A stretch of 64,000 nt of DNA, from NCBI RefSeq assembly GCF_016906535.1, contig NC_057370.1, forward strand, positions 186,001-250,000, given 5' to 3'. The translations under genes were made by a program, and so were the position numbers. Shown in pieces: positions 1-12,603 of this stretch (positions are counted from its first letter, which is position 1; each line of letters starts with the position of its first letter). The DNA is from Rhizoctonia solani. Taxonomy: Eukaryota > Basidiomycota > Agaricomycetes > Cantharellales > Ceratobasidiaceae. The notes under the pieces were generated by a model, which was not told the origin of the DNA, did not search any database, and saw nothing but the letters and a program-made list of their open reading frames with translations.

Positions 1-2517
1 CATACAGGTTGAGGGGAGACCTGTAATGGCACAATACACCGAAAATAAGTATGATATGGATCATTTATATCAAGTTAAGAGAGATAAAGTACAACAGCAA
101 AGTTAGCGTTCATGATAGGGTTAGTATTTTGACTTAAGTATGTACGCACTTTGTCATGTGGCTGGAAGCGGGGCTTCCATGCAGGCGCGCGGGTGTGCTT
201 CTTACGCTTCCATCCCGGTTTGCTGGTAAGGATATACAACGGCATTTTGACACAGTAATAAGATGTCAGGCTATGTCCCTTTCTCTGAGGATACGTGGTG
301 GTAGGGGGGAGGTGGCTCGTGCAAGGGCCAGCTTGATTCGCCATGAGGCGGCGCTCATTGGGTTATATAATCAAGCCACAGAAGCTCTGCGAGATCCATC
401 AGAGCCAGTGAGCCCAAAAAATCGGTGGCTGGGACCTTGAACTTAGCCTCTCAGTAAGCATACTAAGCGATGTCGATACCCAAGGTTGAGAATACGTGTC
501 TGACATTTGTTCATAGAGATTCGACTTGATACATGTATTGTATCGCTACTCTCAATTCTGCTTCCTCGGTAATATTGAGGATAATCGATCCTCAAGTATA
601 TGCGCAGAGGGAACTAATGTGTAGGCGACTAATTGTATGATGTGTATAATTAATATACTTTATCGACAAGTACTTAACAGTTAGGAGGTGAGAAAGAGCC
701 CAGGATCGAGATGTATCGAGATCTAAGCCCGGAGTTTTTATACACGCGAGGCGCAGTACATACATATACGCATACAGAAAAGGAGTCTTAGGTCATTATA
801 GGTGTCATTCAACGAGTCATTAAGTGAGTCATGATACAAGTCATAAGATAAGTCATTACATAACTTATCTCACTTTCTTTATCTAGTTCAATAGCTAAAC
901 TTCGAGCGCGCGAGTCACGATATTGGTGGGGCGTCGTCCATCCTATTGGGCCAATCTTACGATGAGCGGATTTGGAAAAAGCTTCATATATGGATTATAC
1001 GCTACATTTTAGTGTATGATAGTGCGGTATTGCACAGAGACATCAGACTTGGCCCCATACTGGTTCAATGCACTCATCATTTCTCAAAATTCCTCCCTAT
1101 GGCTCTCCTTAACTTATACCCCCATTCTGATCGCACAGGACACGTGCTATTTATAGTTTGATCTTGAGCTGCAGATGATGTCTGAAATTACCCCATCGAG
1201 CATCATGTTGGTTGATCCAAGCGCCTTGGCACCTTGACGTGATTGGATTGAGCGGTAAGTCTAGGTTATTCCCCAGTATTTGATATAGCGACAGTGCAGA
1301 TGATTCGAAGCGTAAAAGAATGCAGGTCAGCTGTGACCACCGTGTAGCAGATAATTAATACCTGTACGAGAATATATCTCCAGGTTCTACAATCGCAAGA
1401 GGATTTAAAAAGGGTGAAACGTGACCGCTAGTAATACATTTTAGCTCGGACTACGGTATAGTAAACCTCGACCCGTACGTAAACTTTTAGTGAGCATGTA
1501 CACTAAATCACTGCGTATACGGAAGACTTGCATGATAATCAAGTCAAAATCGCTATGACATTGAGACATGCAGGACGCCAAAATGTTCCTTCTAACTCAA
1601 GTATTATGAGTTTTACAGACGTGGCGATAGCTCTGGCACAATGTCAGGGATTCCGTATCATGCTAGAGACATTACTAAGTGACCACTTCTAGCAAACAAA
1701 CCGCTGATTCAGTCGAAATCCAAATTTTATATCGCATCATTTCAGAAATGGAAACACAAAAAACCAGGGGGAAGTATGCGGCGAGCCTGAGAATATTTAA
1801 AATATACATGCTATAACGCTAAGAGTCAAAGAACTAGCTCGGCATTCGTATGAGTAAACAAGACAATTGGGCGATGGTTTATGTTGTCCTTATGTCTTAT
1901 CTCAAGCCAGCAAACACGTAAGACAATTTTAATATACATAGAGAACTGTGGGAGCAGTGATTAGCTATGGAGAACAGTGGTCAAATGAAAGCTCAATTGA
2001 TAAGGAGCATGGGGACAAGTTTTAGGCCGGCAAACACCAGCAGACATTAGCGTAAGTAGACTAACCGCTGGGACTGCACTTCCATTACTGCACCATAAAC
2101 CAACAATTTGAACTAAGTGAAACTTCATGAACGCCGGGCATTATGTTCGATTCTGGCAACTTCTGAGCTCGGCCACCGTGCTACGAGACCCTGTGGACAA
2201 AGTTAAACGCTGATCGACATCGATCATTTCGAATATCAAATTCAGTTAACCTCTTGTCTTTCCCTCGTCCACGGCCTACCAAGGGATTCCACGAACGCCT
2301 GGCTCTTGGCCCACGCAAAACACCCTTATAATGACTACGGCTTCGGAAACGGGAGTGATGGGTGCGCGGCAGAAGCCAAGTCGAGACAGACAGAGCTCGA
2401 GTTTCATCCTGCCATAGGCCTTTTCACTACCCTATTCTTGGACGCAATGTGATTTGCCAAAGGCCATACCTTCGTTTCGCCAGTATTAGTGCGACGTTCA
2501 ACAGCCGTCGAAACGAG
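1..2517. other. Gene-poor intergenic stretch
   Basis: No ORF here has convincing family motifs and no multi-exon model could be built. Short ORFs at 156-440 (+) and 946-1161 (+) are the only candidates; the second contains a kinase-like motif listed separately. Nothing else recognisable was found upstream of the first secreted-protein gene promoter. Confidence 0.5.
946..1161 (+). pseudogene. Possible remnant of a fungal (FunK1-like) protein kinase catalytic loop
   Basis: A 71-codon ORF contains, at residues 28-40, VLHRDIRLGPILV. This resembles the catalytic loop of fungal-type kinases (LHRDIS.GNIL): His, Arg and catalytic Asp are kept, and the metal-binding Asn is replaced by Pro. No neighbouring kinase subdomains (glycine loop, VAIK, DFG, APE) are visible in any frame nearby, so at most this is an isolated decayed exon. 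A chance match is possible. Confidence 0.28.
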
Positions 2518-2524
2518 TATAAAG
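2518..2524 (+). promoter_or_regulatory. TATA-like box upstream of secreted-protein gene 1
   Basis: The motif GTATAAAG lies about 105 bp before the ATG at 2627 and is followed by a pyrimidine-rich stretch typical of fungal transcription starts. The third paralogue has a TATA box at the same distance, which supports the call. Confidence 0.5.
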
Positions 2525-2626
2525 AGACGACATCAGTAACCCGAAGACTTCATCTCCTCATCTGCTTTCTGCACTCCTTACTCTCCAACTACCTTTAGTA
2601 CCTACCTTCACTCTTTACCGATCAAC

Positions 2627-3361
2627 ATGTCTCTCATTCGTATCGCCGGTGCTGCCGCTCTTGTTTTGTCCTTTGGACTTCTGATCCATGCTATGCCGGT
2701 ACCTCAATCAATTGAGGACCTCCACATCAAAGTATGTGTTGGTGTGAACGTGGTTGTACATGCCTTGCACAAGATGGTTGTGGATGGCGACCTCGAATCC
2801 AAAATCAAGGCCATGGGTGAGTCTTGTGGCGACAACTAAAATATCTGTGCTCAATGTGTATTGCAGCACACGCCAACACCGCGGCTGAGCTCAAAGCTTG
2901 TGTGGCCGTGCTCGTCCGCTTGCTTGCAGCATGTACCTCCGATCTGGTCAAGATTGGAGCTAATGTATCGATCAATGCTGACGAAAGGGCCAGCATCGTT
3001 GGTTGCATTGCCAGTACTATTGTTGTAAGTACACGTTATTCACGTCGTACGCCCACTAACTCTCGTCAAGCTCTTGGTCAGGGTGTGCGCCCATGTATCG
3101 GTTAAGCTTGGTATCAACGCGGTTGCGACCGTCTTTGCGGATCTTGATGTTCATGTCCGCGATTTGCTCGTCAACCTCAACATTTGCGTCGGTGGTATCC
3201 TCGAGTTGATCGTCAAGGCGTGAGTGTATCTTATCTTTTCTTACCGATATTACTAACGGTACTCCGTCGCTAGATGCGTGTCTCTTACCGTTGGATTTAT
3301 TGATTCAGTCAAGTTGCATCTCATTGCCAAGGTTTGCGCGCAGGCTGGTCTTCAGTACTAA
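2627..3361 (+). CDS. Small secreted cysteine-containing protein, paralogue 1 (unknown function)
   Basis: Four exons: 2627-2816, 2867-3024, 3071-3219 and 3274-3361 (phases 1, 0, 2), giving about 194 aa. The N-terminus is a signal peptide (MSLIRIAGAAALVLSFGLL, then IHA before MPVP). The mature part is rich in Val, Ile, Leu and Ala in amphipathic or hydrophobic runs with eight isolated Cys. It has no CC doublets, so it is not a hydrophobin by pattern. All introns are GT-AG and 46-54 bp. It is paralogous to the gene at 9537-10283, which has identical lengths for exons 2, 3 and 4 (158, 149, 88 nt), and more distantly to 7628-8371. I do not recognise a named family. A secreted surface or effector-like role is only inference from the signal peptide, small size and clustering. 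Confidence 0.82.
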
Positions 3362-4278
3362 GCGGCTCGTCAGAGAGATTATTAGTAGTTTGCTCACTCG
3401 ATTAGACTGGTGATAGAGGATAGATATAGTGCCACATAGATCACGTTCTTTATCATTTTTATCATGCATGTTACTCGTGCATATTAGTAATCAATCACTT
3501 AGCCTATCAGTAGTGACCGCCATACTAAGTCTTGGCTTGGTTCAGCTGTTATCAGCTGAACTATCTTCTGGTATACCATTACATGATCAGAACAGCTAAA
3601 TACGACTAGTTATGAGAGGCTCTTCGGTGAAGAGCTTCCTGTAAAGTCTGTAGCTATTACTAAGCTAAAATCAGTTGATCTAAGGGTGGAGCAATTATAG
3701 TGGAGTGATTCATTATTGATAAAAATGACGTCATCCAGATTCTGGCATGGTCTAGCCAAGACCACTCGGCAAAATATGTGGGGTGGAATGACATATGACT
3801 ATATGTAATTGGGGTGTTGTAACATCAGGGGCTTGGTATTGGTGTAATTGGCGTTACATGATGTTATAACTGTATATCACACATGTATTTGTGGAATGAC
3901 ATGTTATTAGTGTGCTAATACACCATTACCAAACCCCTGGTGCTACAACAAAAACGGTTTTTGCTGAGCAGAACCCATCAGAAATGGATTGAATATATTT
4001 TAACACCTCTATCATCCAACTCAGTGAAATCCTGGTCTTCGAACTCAACCTGAATATCATTATATGTGCGAGATATGTACGCCTAGGCCTGGTTAACCAG
4101 ACGGATTCAGTAAACAATTTCTGAGGGGCGGGATCGAAATTCTCAAGTGGAGAAAAATGACCGAGCTAGTGAGTGGATTATTAGCTAATCCCGATTGATG
4201 CTCGGGAACACCACCCAAACACCAAATCGATGCCATGCTAATTCCCACCACGTCTTTAACGTACATTTAATTGTAAGA
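3362..4278. other. Intergenic region
   Basis: AT-rich spacer between secreted-protein gene 1 and the aminopeptidase gene. Short ORFs here (for example 3926-4117 minus) show no motif and no plausible exon structure. No RNA gene or mobile element was recognised. Confidence 0.5.
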
Positions 4279-6480
4279 ATGTCGAACGATGAGAGTAATG
4301 TCTTGTGCCAAAATCCTTCTTGTATCAATGGTAATCCACCGAGCCGACTGGAATGTCCCACCTGTAACAAGTGTGTTATCCTCTTCAACATTTTTTTTCC
4401 TTTTTTCCCAAATAACCGCAAAGATCCGTAGGCTAGGAATAGTTGGCTCGTTTTTCTGCCAACAAGAATGCTTCAAAAGCGCCTGTGAGTATTTCGATAT
4501 CATACACTATAATTTCGGTATTCACGGTTGTCTGTAGGGGTGGGTCTGTGAAGCTCAGATAAATTTCTCATATTCTTACGAAGCTCCAGAAAGCACACAA
4601 AGTCATACACGCGAAGGGGGATATATCTTCAGGAAGTAAGCTACATATATTTACATAATGATTTACGACACTTGGGCCGTATTTAATTCTTCTTCACACA
4701 CGCGCCTATAGCTCTGTTCAACCCTTTCTATGACTTTCGGTTTACTGGAAGTGTGCGCCCCCTCTACCCTTTGTCGCCCCGTCGGGTTGTTCCGCCTGAG
4801 ATACAAAGACCGGATTATGCAGAAGATGGTGAGTGCCCTTCGCTATGATAGCTATGAACCGAAGCCGTATGCAATTTATGGCGATCCTGGTGGTTGATTA
4901 CTCCAGTCTGGACAATTGCGCCTGCTATTCTGACGGATGTATGTATGGTAGCATCTAGAGTGAACTGGGGTCCTTCGATAAAGGAAATTATAACTGACAT
5001 GATTCTGCGACCATCGGTGACCAGGTATTCCACACTCGGAGAGATTACGAGAATCACTGACCATTAAAATTCTAACACTGGAGGAACAGGAATCCATGCG
5101 TACGGTGTGCAGGGTAAGTGTAAAGAACTAAAACATACGTATGTTATCTCGTACCATCCTGATGCGGATGTTCGCGTAGCTCGGCCGTGAGGTTCTTGAT
5201 ATTGCCGCTGCGGCGATTCGACCAGGCATCACCACCGGTAAGTGCACAATCAATCTCAAAAACTGGTCAAAAGCCGACTGAATTTTATGCCTTTAGACGA
5301 AATCGACGCGATCGTTCACGAAGAGACCATTAAGCGAGGTGCATACCCAAGCACACTTAACTATAGAGAATTTCCGAAAAGCCTATGTACGTGAGTACGC
5401 AAGTGTTTTGACCATATTCTTCGCCCTTATGACGAATATAGCTCTGTGAATGAGGTTATTTGCCATGGAATACCTGACCAGCGTAAATTGGAGGATGGTG
5501 ACATAATCAATCTTGGTAGGAACGTTTGCTCCGCGTGCTGTCATTTGCTGATTTCAGACCTCATCCAGACATTTCGTTGTATTATAAAGGTATCTTTTAA
5601 CTGAATTGATGATCCGACATCACCTAATTGTCCAACGCCAAGGTTTTCATGCAGATTTAAACGTAAGTTCAAGTGACGAAAGTTAAGACCAATTGCTCAG
5701 TATCGTTGGTTGACCGTTCCCAGGAAACGTATCCAGTCGGTCAAATATCTGAAGAATCTACGAAGCTGATTCGGACGACGAGACAGTGTCTTGACGCTGC
5801 TATTGCGATATGTAAACCAGGAACACTGTTCCGAGATTTGGGCAAGGTTATGTGAGTAAATGACCTGTCTTCTCAGATCTACGGCCGATCGACTTGTACA
5901 TTTCTTGGATGACCCTTTCTGGTCCTTAAACAAGCAGTTCGGAAGTAATACTTGGGATTTGACATCGTTTCTTGTGTTTTAGTGAGCCTATAGCTCGAGC
6001 CCAAGGGTGCAGTGTTGTGCGGAGCTATACAGGGCACGGGATTCATCATCTATTCCACGGGGCCCCTAATAATATCGCCCATTACGCCAAGAATAAAGTG
6101 GCTGGGATCATGAAGCCCGGCATGGTGAGTCTATATTTTGACGGCATCCTAGTGGCAAATGCGCTGACGAAAATTGTAGTGTTTCACAATCGAACCTGTA
6201 CGTTCTACCTGGGCTCTGTAGTTGACTAGAAAACTTATTACTACCTGGGTCGTTACTTGAGATGATCAACCTTGGTCCGTCTTGGGATGTTGACCACTGG
6301 CCCGATGGCTGGACAGCTGTCACAGTCGATGGTAAAAGAAGCGCACAATTCGAAGAGACACTACTGTAGGCTGGTTTCTATTATTAAATTTCGGATGACT
6401 GTTAATTTATTCATTTTCACATCAGAATCACGGAAACCGGAGCAGAAGTGCTTACCGCGGGAAAGCCTCGTGAGGATTAA
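4279..6480 (+). CDS. Methionine aminopeptidase type 1
   Basis: Removes the initiator Met from nascent proteins at the ribosome. Exons: 4279-4370, 4432-4484, one ending at 4635, 4712-4828, 5025-5113, 5180-5237, 5297-5390, 5442-5515, 5569-5589, 5643-5662, 5724-5851, 5983-6124, 6180-6197, 6262-6365, 6426-6480. The N-terminal zinc-finger region shows CQNPSC, CPTC and FCQQEC. A linker ([17 protein letters not shown]) leads to the pita-bread peptidase domain. The five metal ligands are visible: Asp in DISLYY, Asp in GFHADLN, His in GHGIHHLFH, Glu in FTIEP and Glu in QFEETLL. Exons of 21, 20 and 18 nt are unusually small. The acceptor of exon 3 (between 4485 and 4581) could not be placed in frame: the coding frame at 4581 ([10 protein letters not shown]) fits downstream but no AG upstream has the right phase. 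Otherwise the gene looks complete, ending in TAA at 6478-6480. Confidence 0.92.
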
Positions 6481-7544
6481 AATGATAATACCTCTTAGCA
6501 CGATCAGGACTAGCCTTCTATACAGCCTCAGTTAATCGAAATGAATATGCTTTGATCCTGAGGATTGATTGGTCGGCTGTCCAGAGGGCACTATACGTCA
6601 AGCAATCAATGTATTAATCACCATACTTTCGAAAAGTATTTTTGGGAGAGATCGAAATTGGGCACCTCTAAATATGGAAGTCCGGCCTGGTTCATCCTGA
6701 CAGATCTGAACTAAGTATGAGGAACGTTTGATCACTTACGCATGGGTCCTACCAGCTAGATGCCTGTATTATATAATTACTTAAATAAATCTGTCAAAGA
6801 ATAATGAAAGGCAATCAAAGCGAGTGCTTTCCACCACGAGAAGCAGGCAGGCTGAGACCAGACATAAGCAAGTTCAGGTCTTCTCAAGCTTGGTGAACGC
6901 AAGGAATTGGGAAAATCTGTGAGCTCCTGTTGCTCACGCAAATTAATCAAAGCCAAGAGTGATCTTCTCAATATATTCGACTATCGATGCACGGTTTTGC
7001 ACCCGCCTGAGATACCTTTGTATGTGTATTGCTCATACTTACGTGTTATCGTCGTGATCAATGACTCATTTATTGATTAATATTGGTACTCTGCAATCGG
7101 CATATTACCTGTCGTGAGCCAAGTGATAGCCCCGAGATGAGACTCATCTCTCGAAAGCCACAGCATTGAACCCCATTATTTTCAAACGATACATGATTCA
7201 CTGCATTCTCAGTACTCCTGCACGCAATCACAGTATACTGTCGCTATAAGGAGTTCAATACCCACCCCTCTGCAATCTCGAGTTTCCTGTCACGAACCAT
7301 CCAAGGAACGAATGTAACCCGAATTCCTACAAGTTACCTCAGCCTGAGATGTGCACCGCCACCTTACAAATTGAATAGGCCGAGACCCATAAACAAAATA
7401 ACCGGTTGATCGACGTCAACCACCAGCTCACATTTCAAATCACTCCGTACTTCTGCCTTTTTCTCATCCACGACTGGGTAGGGGTGCTGTGAAACGCATC
7501 CGTCTCAGCGCCAGCAGGATACTTGGAAATGATACTTTGATAGG
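6481..7544. other. Intergenic region
   Basis: No supported gene, RNA or repeat. A minus-strand ORF at 6777-6971 has no recognisable features and probably arises by chance. Confidence 0.5.
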
Positions 7545-7552
7545 TATATATT
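7545..7552 (+). promoter_or_regulatory. TATA-like box upstream of secreted-protein gene 2
   Basis: The motif GTATATAT lies about 80 bp before the ATG at 7628, similar to the TATA boxes upstream of the two related genes. Confidence 0.42.
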
Positions 7553-7627
7553 CTGAGTCGAAGCGGGGCGACACTTCATCGACTTGATCATCTGCTCAGT
7601 CTTCCCCTTGCTGCATACTCTCTTAAT

Positions 7628-8371
7628 ATGATTGCCTTCAGCCGCCTCGCAACCTTCGTCTTTCTCATTCTCTCTCTCAGCTTTTTGGTGTGCGCGTCTC
7701 CCAACGCGGACGGGAAGCATGAGCTTCTTGGCCGCGGAGATTCTTGCAACAAGATCAACGACATGCTGGTAGACCTGAGGGCACAACTGGACTATCACTT
7801 AGGGACTTGCAGTGAGTTCAACTTCTGAGCGAGCATAATTCGACTCTCATCTTAAATTTTTCCAGCCGATGACGATGTTCTGGCCAATATTGAAGTTCAT
7901 CTCACTGGCCCCATGATGGCCAAGATCGGCAAAACAACGAATGCGATCGTCGCCATTGGAGTTATTGCTGACGTCGATGCTAAGATCAAGACTGATATTG
8001 CTGCTCACATTGCAGCCGTTGTTGTGGTTAGCATCATCTCATAGGTTGACTCTTGCTATTGGCTTACCCATCCGCTCCCGCTAAACGTAGATCGTTGTCA
8101 AAATTCTCATCAAGGTCTCCGCCAAGATTAGCCTCTCGGTCTTGGCCAAGATCTGCGCTGATATTGATGTCTGCTTGAAGGCATTGCTCGTTGCCTTGAA
8201 CGTTTGCGTCCAAGGGTATTGGGGCTCTCTCTCAAATTGTAGCGGCTCACCATTGAACAGTCTATGGTGATATTGACGTATATCTGCAGCATTGTCGATC
8301 TTACTGTGCTCGTCTTCTTGAAAGTCAAGTTGGGACTCTGCGCCGATGTTTTGGGGCTCCTCAAACTCTAA
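7628..8371 (+). CDS. Small secreted protein, divergent paralogue 2 (unknown function)
   Basis: The best model is exons 7628-7811, 7866-8023, 8091-8215 and 8290-8371, in frame throughout and giving about 182 aa. Exon 1 (184 nt) matches the length in paralogue 3, and exon 2 (158 nt) matches both relatives; exons 3 and 4 are shorter. The signal peptide is a strongly hydrophobic run (MIAFSRLATFVFLILSLSFL) followed by VCASP. The mature part begins with a hydrophilic segment absent from the other two (NADGKHELLGRGDSC) and then has the same alternating hydrophobic style (KICADIDVCLKALLVALNVC). The donor of intron 2 is ambiguous: GT at 8024 or 8027 both keep the frame. The function is unknown; the shared architecture implies common descent with the other two. 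Confidence 0.72.
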
Positions 8372-9431
8372 GTCTGGGCAATTTGGTTTTTGTTTGGGAG
8401 GTAGTACTAGGTCTTTGGTTGTATATTCATCTCAATAATTACTACTTCAAACTTAGCCTAAAGTAAGGAATGTGGCTTGTTCACTCATTGAGGCCACAAG
8501 TACACGTACGAGTTAGTATCTGAGTGAAGTACTTCCCGCGAGAACTCCGAAAGCGTACCAGAGAGAAACTGAATATCGCATCGTATCATGAAGTTAACTT
8601 CACCTGGTGCCCCGAACTTGCGACAATGCGTGTTCTGTTGGGTTGAATTGGCAGGAATTCTCATTCATATTCACCCGTTCATACGTTGCCATATTATGCA
8701 TGTATTTCTATGTTCAAGGCTTTGCTCTGTTAAATCTGCCTCAATAAACCGAATCGAGATTTTCCCAACTTTCACCTCGCTATGGATACTTGAGTTGATT
8801 TAATCATCGGCTTCTTTGTTTAGATCACGACCAGGAAGCGATCGCTGGACATCAGCCTGGGCGCAAGGCTGGATGCCCGTCTTGTTTGGCCGTTATCTTT
8901 TACATGTATATTATATTCTGCCTTCTTTTGAATTATCTATACTCGCGAGCGTTCTCCTTAACCACTTCTCAAATGCTACATTTTCCTCGTGTTTGTCTCG
9001 GCTGTCTGAGAAACACAGCAACGCGGCTATAATCGATCGTACGTATTTAGATCTGTCATTCTATAGGGTTTAATTGACACAATTTGACTAAATGTAAAAC
9101 GCCCTGAATATCACGTTTTAGGTATCTTTCCAAACACCGGAATCCACGCCCAACGAGCTGCGGATCTACAAGACTTGCATTGTCACCCGATGCATCTTTG
9201 AGAAGCACGATAGGGGTCAATTAAGCTACGCGCGTTTAATCTGTCTATGGAAGTACCCTATACAAAAAAAGAAACAAGAAAAGAAGCCTGAACCCTGGTA
9301 CGGAGGCTGTTCTTGGTTTTGCTTGGACGGTGAGCGCTTTTGCCCATGTTACAAGCGAGGGATGCTAAAGGAAGTGTCAAACCATGGATCTCCTCGGGCT
9401 TGGATGCTAGAACGGATCGCTTGTTCATGAG
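8372..9431. other. Intergenic region
   Basis: No supported gene between secreted-protein genes 2 and 3. ORFs at 8588-8803 and 8816-9073 (+) show no domain, signal peptide with mature region, or splice structure that I could support. Confidence 0.45.
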
Positions 9432-9438
9432 TATAAAA
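9432..9438 (+). promoter_or_regulatory. TATA box upstream of secreted-protein gene 3
   Basis: TATAAAAAG lies about 105 bp before the ATG at 9537, the same spacing as for paralogue 1, with a pyrimidine-rich tract between the box and the start codon. Confidence 0.55.
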
Positions 9439-9536
9439 AGCTTGACGGCCAACCAGCAAGTATTCACCATCCTCCCTTTTCTCAGTCTGCCTACCTACAT
9501 CTTTAGACCGTCTCACCTGAACTTTTACTTTTCATC

Positions 9537-10283
9537 ATGAGCTCCTTCGTTCGCCTCGCTGGTGTTGTCGCTCTCATTGTCTCTTTGGGTCTGGCTGTTC
9601 AGGCTCTGGTGTATGTACCCGACGTCAAGATTCCTGTTCCTTGCGGTAAAGATCTTGTCAGCAAGGCCTTGATCGAACTTGTGGTTGGGGGCTCTCTAGA
9701 GCAGAAAATCAGGGCACTACGTGAGTCATAGGTTTTTTTATTATTATTAATGGTCTATTAATTTTTTCTTCTTCATAGTCATTCTCAACTCCGTTGCTGA
9801 GCTGAAAGTTGCAATTGCTGTCATCGTTGCTTTGTTCAAGGAGTGTGGCGATGAGCTACTTAAGATTGGTGCTGGTGTTGCCATCGATGTTGATGCACAT
9901 GCCAGCATTGTGGCATGTGTTTCAGCCGTTATCACTGTACGAAACTCTCATCTTCTTGATATGCTATCTTTCTAATTTATATTTCTAGCTCTTGGTCAAA
10001 ATCTGCCTCCAACTCTCAGTCAAGTTCGGTGTCGCTGCTGTTGTTGCTATTTTTGCCGATATCGATGTCGTCCTCCGTGTATGTCTTGTTAACCTCGAGG
10101 TATGCGTAGTCGGTATTGTTGCTCTGATTGTCCAAGCGTAAGTCAATAGTTCTTTTCGTACTTTATTGTGCGCTCATATCTAATACTATATGTAGTTGTG
10201 TCTACATCACCGCTTCCGTATTGGCTCAGGTCAAGTTCGATAGCTGTGCTGAGGTACTCGTCAAGGCAGGGCTCGCTGCCTAA
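9537..10283 (+). CDS. Small secreted cysteine-containing protein, paralogue 3 (unknown function)
   Basis: Exons 9537-9720, 9779-9936, 9989-10137 and 10196-10283, about 192 aa. Phases (1, 0, 2) and the lengths of exons 2-4 (158, 149, 88 nt) are exactly those of the gene at 2627-3361, although the proteins are clearly diverged. The signal peptide is MSSFVRLAGVVALIVSLGLA followed by VQA. The mature chain has eight single Cys, including VPCGKD, KECGDE, VACVSA, VKICLQ, RVCLVN, EVCVVG and QACVYI, and long Val/Ile/Ala runs that could form amphipathic helices. Introns are 51-58 bp. The three related genes lie within 7.7 kb on the same strand with the aminopeptidase gene between the first two, a local duplicated family. 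Function unknown. Confidence 0.82.
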
Positions 10284-12540
10284 TTTTCAGTGCCTCGTCC
10301 GGTGCTGTTTTCATAAGGGTTTTAGTAGATTGCCACAAACTTGGTTATAGATTAGTTTTTTGTTAGTGTTCTCGCATACATGTAACATGTATGCTAATAA
10401 TATAGACGAGTCATCTTAAAAGATAAGTTCAAAACTAAGCTCTAGTTTTAAGGTGCCATTTGAGCTTCAACGTTACCACTACCCCGACGGTTCACCAAGT
10501 CTTTCATGTTGTAATAAATCCTAGCACAAACGTTAGAGTCTTGTAAACATTTGATAGTCCCATGTTCTTATTCCTCATCATTAGTATTAATAAGCTCTCT
10601 AATCTGTGGAACTTCTGGAACATCTCTTATAGAGTTTTGCGAAAATAGCAGACTGGGATTGGTGCCTCTACCAGTAAAACAGGCTTTCGAGACTTGTATT
10701 CCCCAAACTGATTGAACGTGAATTTTAGATCTGCATAACCTCTTGTCCTGCATATGATGGTGACACATGTATGCGTGTGAAAGTCCGTCGTGCTCGAACA
10801 CCCGCTAGAGCGATTCAATTTGGTATGTATTTGGTCAGCTACGTGACTTAAGCTTCAAGACTGCCAGATTGCAAATGTGGTTACCAGTTACTGGTGAGAA
10901 ATTACCAATACATTCGTTCCATTTTGGGTAGTGTTATGCGGGATTATAAGCTCGCGGAGTTGGGGATCTGACCGTAGTATTGCGGATGACTGTTGTGTCA
11001 TCTTATCTTAAATGTAGACTGTCAACTATATAAATGCGCAGGGTTGAACCCCATGCTCCGGACTGAAAGTTGCCTACTGGTACATTGTTTGCCAGCCTTT
11101 CTATAACTCTAATTATAGCCAAAAGAAAAAAGCGAACTATATTCAATATTTATAAAATGGGATACGATACACTACTTTCGACCTTTAAGGTCCTTCAAAG
11201 TCTCCACATTCGTTCCAGTCTAGGTGGGTACACGAATATGTGTAAACTATAACAGAACTTGAAGTCTTGAGTCGCGCCCTTGTGGTACCCTGCCGTGTGT
11301 TATGCAGCAACTGGAGTTAGGCGCCAGCTTTGGGACTACTGAATCGACGAATGATAGGTATTTCCGCGCCGCCAAGATGTACTTTGCGCCTCGGTTTTTA
11401 TCTCATGCATGTATCACTCGGTTAGCTATAACGAGCCCGACAGAATTATTCCTTGTTGCGGGTGTAAAAACGAAGGGTAAGAAACTGGAACAATCAATGG
11501 CATGATAGTGTGTCGTCTGAGTCGGGAATGCGTGAAAGAGTTATCGTAAATGGCGAAAGCAGTGTTGTTGTCCGACTGAGTCAGCGGATGATCAGGCCAT
11601 GTTTACACGCACCTCTGTTGTAGTGTGTATGGATACCAATGCATCCAACGTATGGTATCCTGGGTAGTCCCAGGAGTATGATGAACAGACGAAGGGAGGA
11701 TGCAGAGCTCCAACTGTCACCTGTAGTACCGGACCACAAGTGCGTCAGCTATGAACAATAAAGAAGAAAGGACCAGGGGAGGGCACATAGAGCTGTAAGC
11801 CACAGTGGAAGCCTATGCGATTATTTGCAGGGAAGTCCCGATACACCCGCGACTTGTCTTGTCGGGTTCCTTCTCCGGACTGTTGTGCCTTTTGCTCCTT
11901 CAACAAGTGGGTATCTGGTCTCGAAAACCAGCATGTTCTGAGAGTAATGGACATCGAAGCTTCTGCGGGGCACTAAAGCCGATTGCACCATTTATGGCCT
12001 ATTGACCTGTTGACCAGCCGTACCGTGTTACGGTTGGTTCAATGTTATCTTAGAGCAAGGACGGCAGCGACGGAGCTCACATGTGATTTCTGGTTTTGCA
12101 TTGATTGAGACTATACACGTCTCATATCGCCGATCTCCTGTGCGTTGAGTCAGTAGTTAAATCTAGAAGATGGGTGAGTCGGGGGGATGTGACACGGGAG
12201 TCGGCTGGGGAGTATGTGGGTGTGCAAGCATTGAAGACATTGGGAGTCGGGTTGAACTATCACGATGAGATCACAGACGGAGTCCTGGTAAGAAATGCTG
12301 GAAGGGGAGCATGAGGCTCATCATAGACGGCTGGTGCTAGCAGTCGAAGAGTGGGGAGGGGGGACACGTGCCCGTCACAACAGCTTACAGTGTTACATTT
12401 GTCACCTCATTCCACACCAAAACACACTCTTGCCAACCCCTACTCTTTTTGTTCGACACTTCTGCTCCAAGCAGTACAAAAAGTCACCATTGTGGACAAT
12501 TACATGCGCATTAGACCGATAGTTCATATTCAACAACCGA
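10284..12540. other. Intergenic region without supported genes
   Basis: I looked for splice-connected ORFs on both strands and found none with recognisable motifs. ORFs of 60-77 codons (for example 11302-11505 plus, 10568-10801 minus) are at chance level. No RNA gene or transposon ends were seen. Confidence 0.4.
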
Positions 12541-12603
12541 GCTCAAACTTTTACAATTGTCTGTTCACTCTCCCCCCTACCTGCCTACAAACGACTGTCA
12601 ACG

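Noticed and set aside
2627..10283. Hydrophobin identity for the secreted proteins with eight Cys
   Set aside because: Hydrophobins need two CC doublets in a fixed spacing; here all Cys are single and spread along the chain.
12105..12522. Overlapping plus ORFs at 12105-12314 and 12295-12522 as a gene
   Set aside because: No recognisable domain, and no consistent splice model linking them to each other or to the ATG at 12604.
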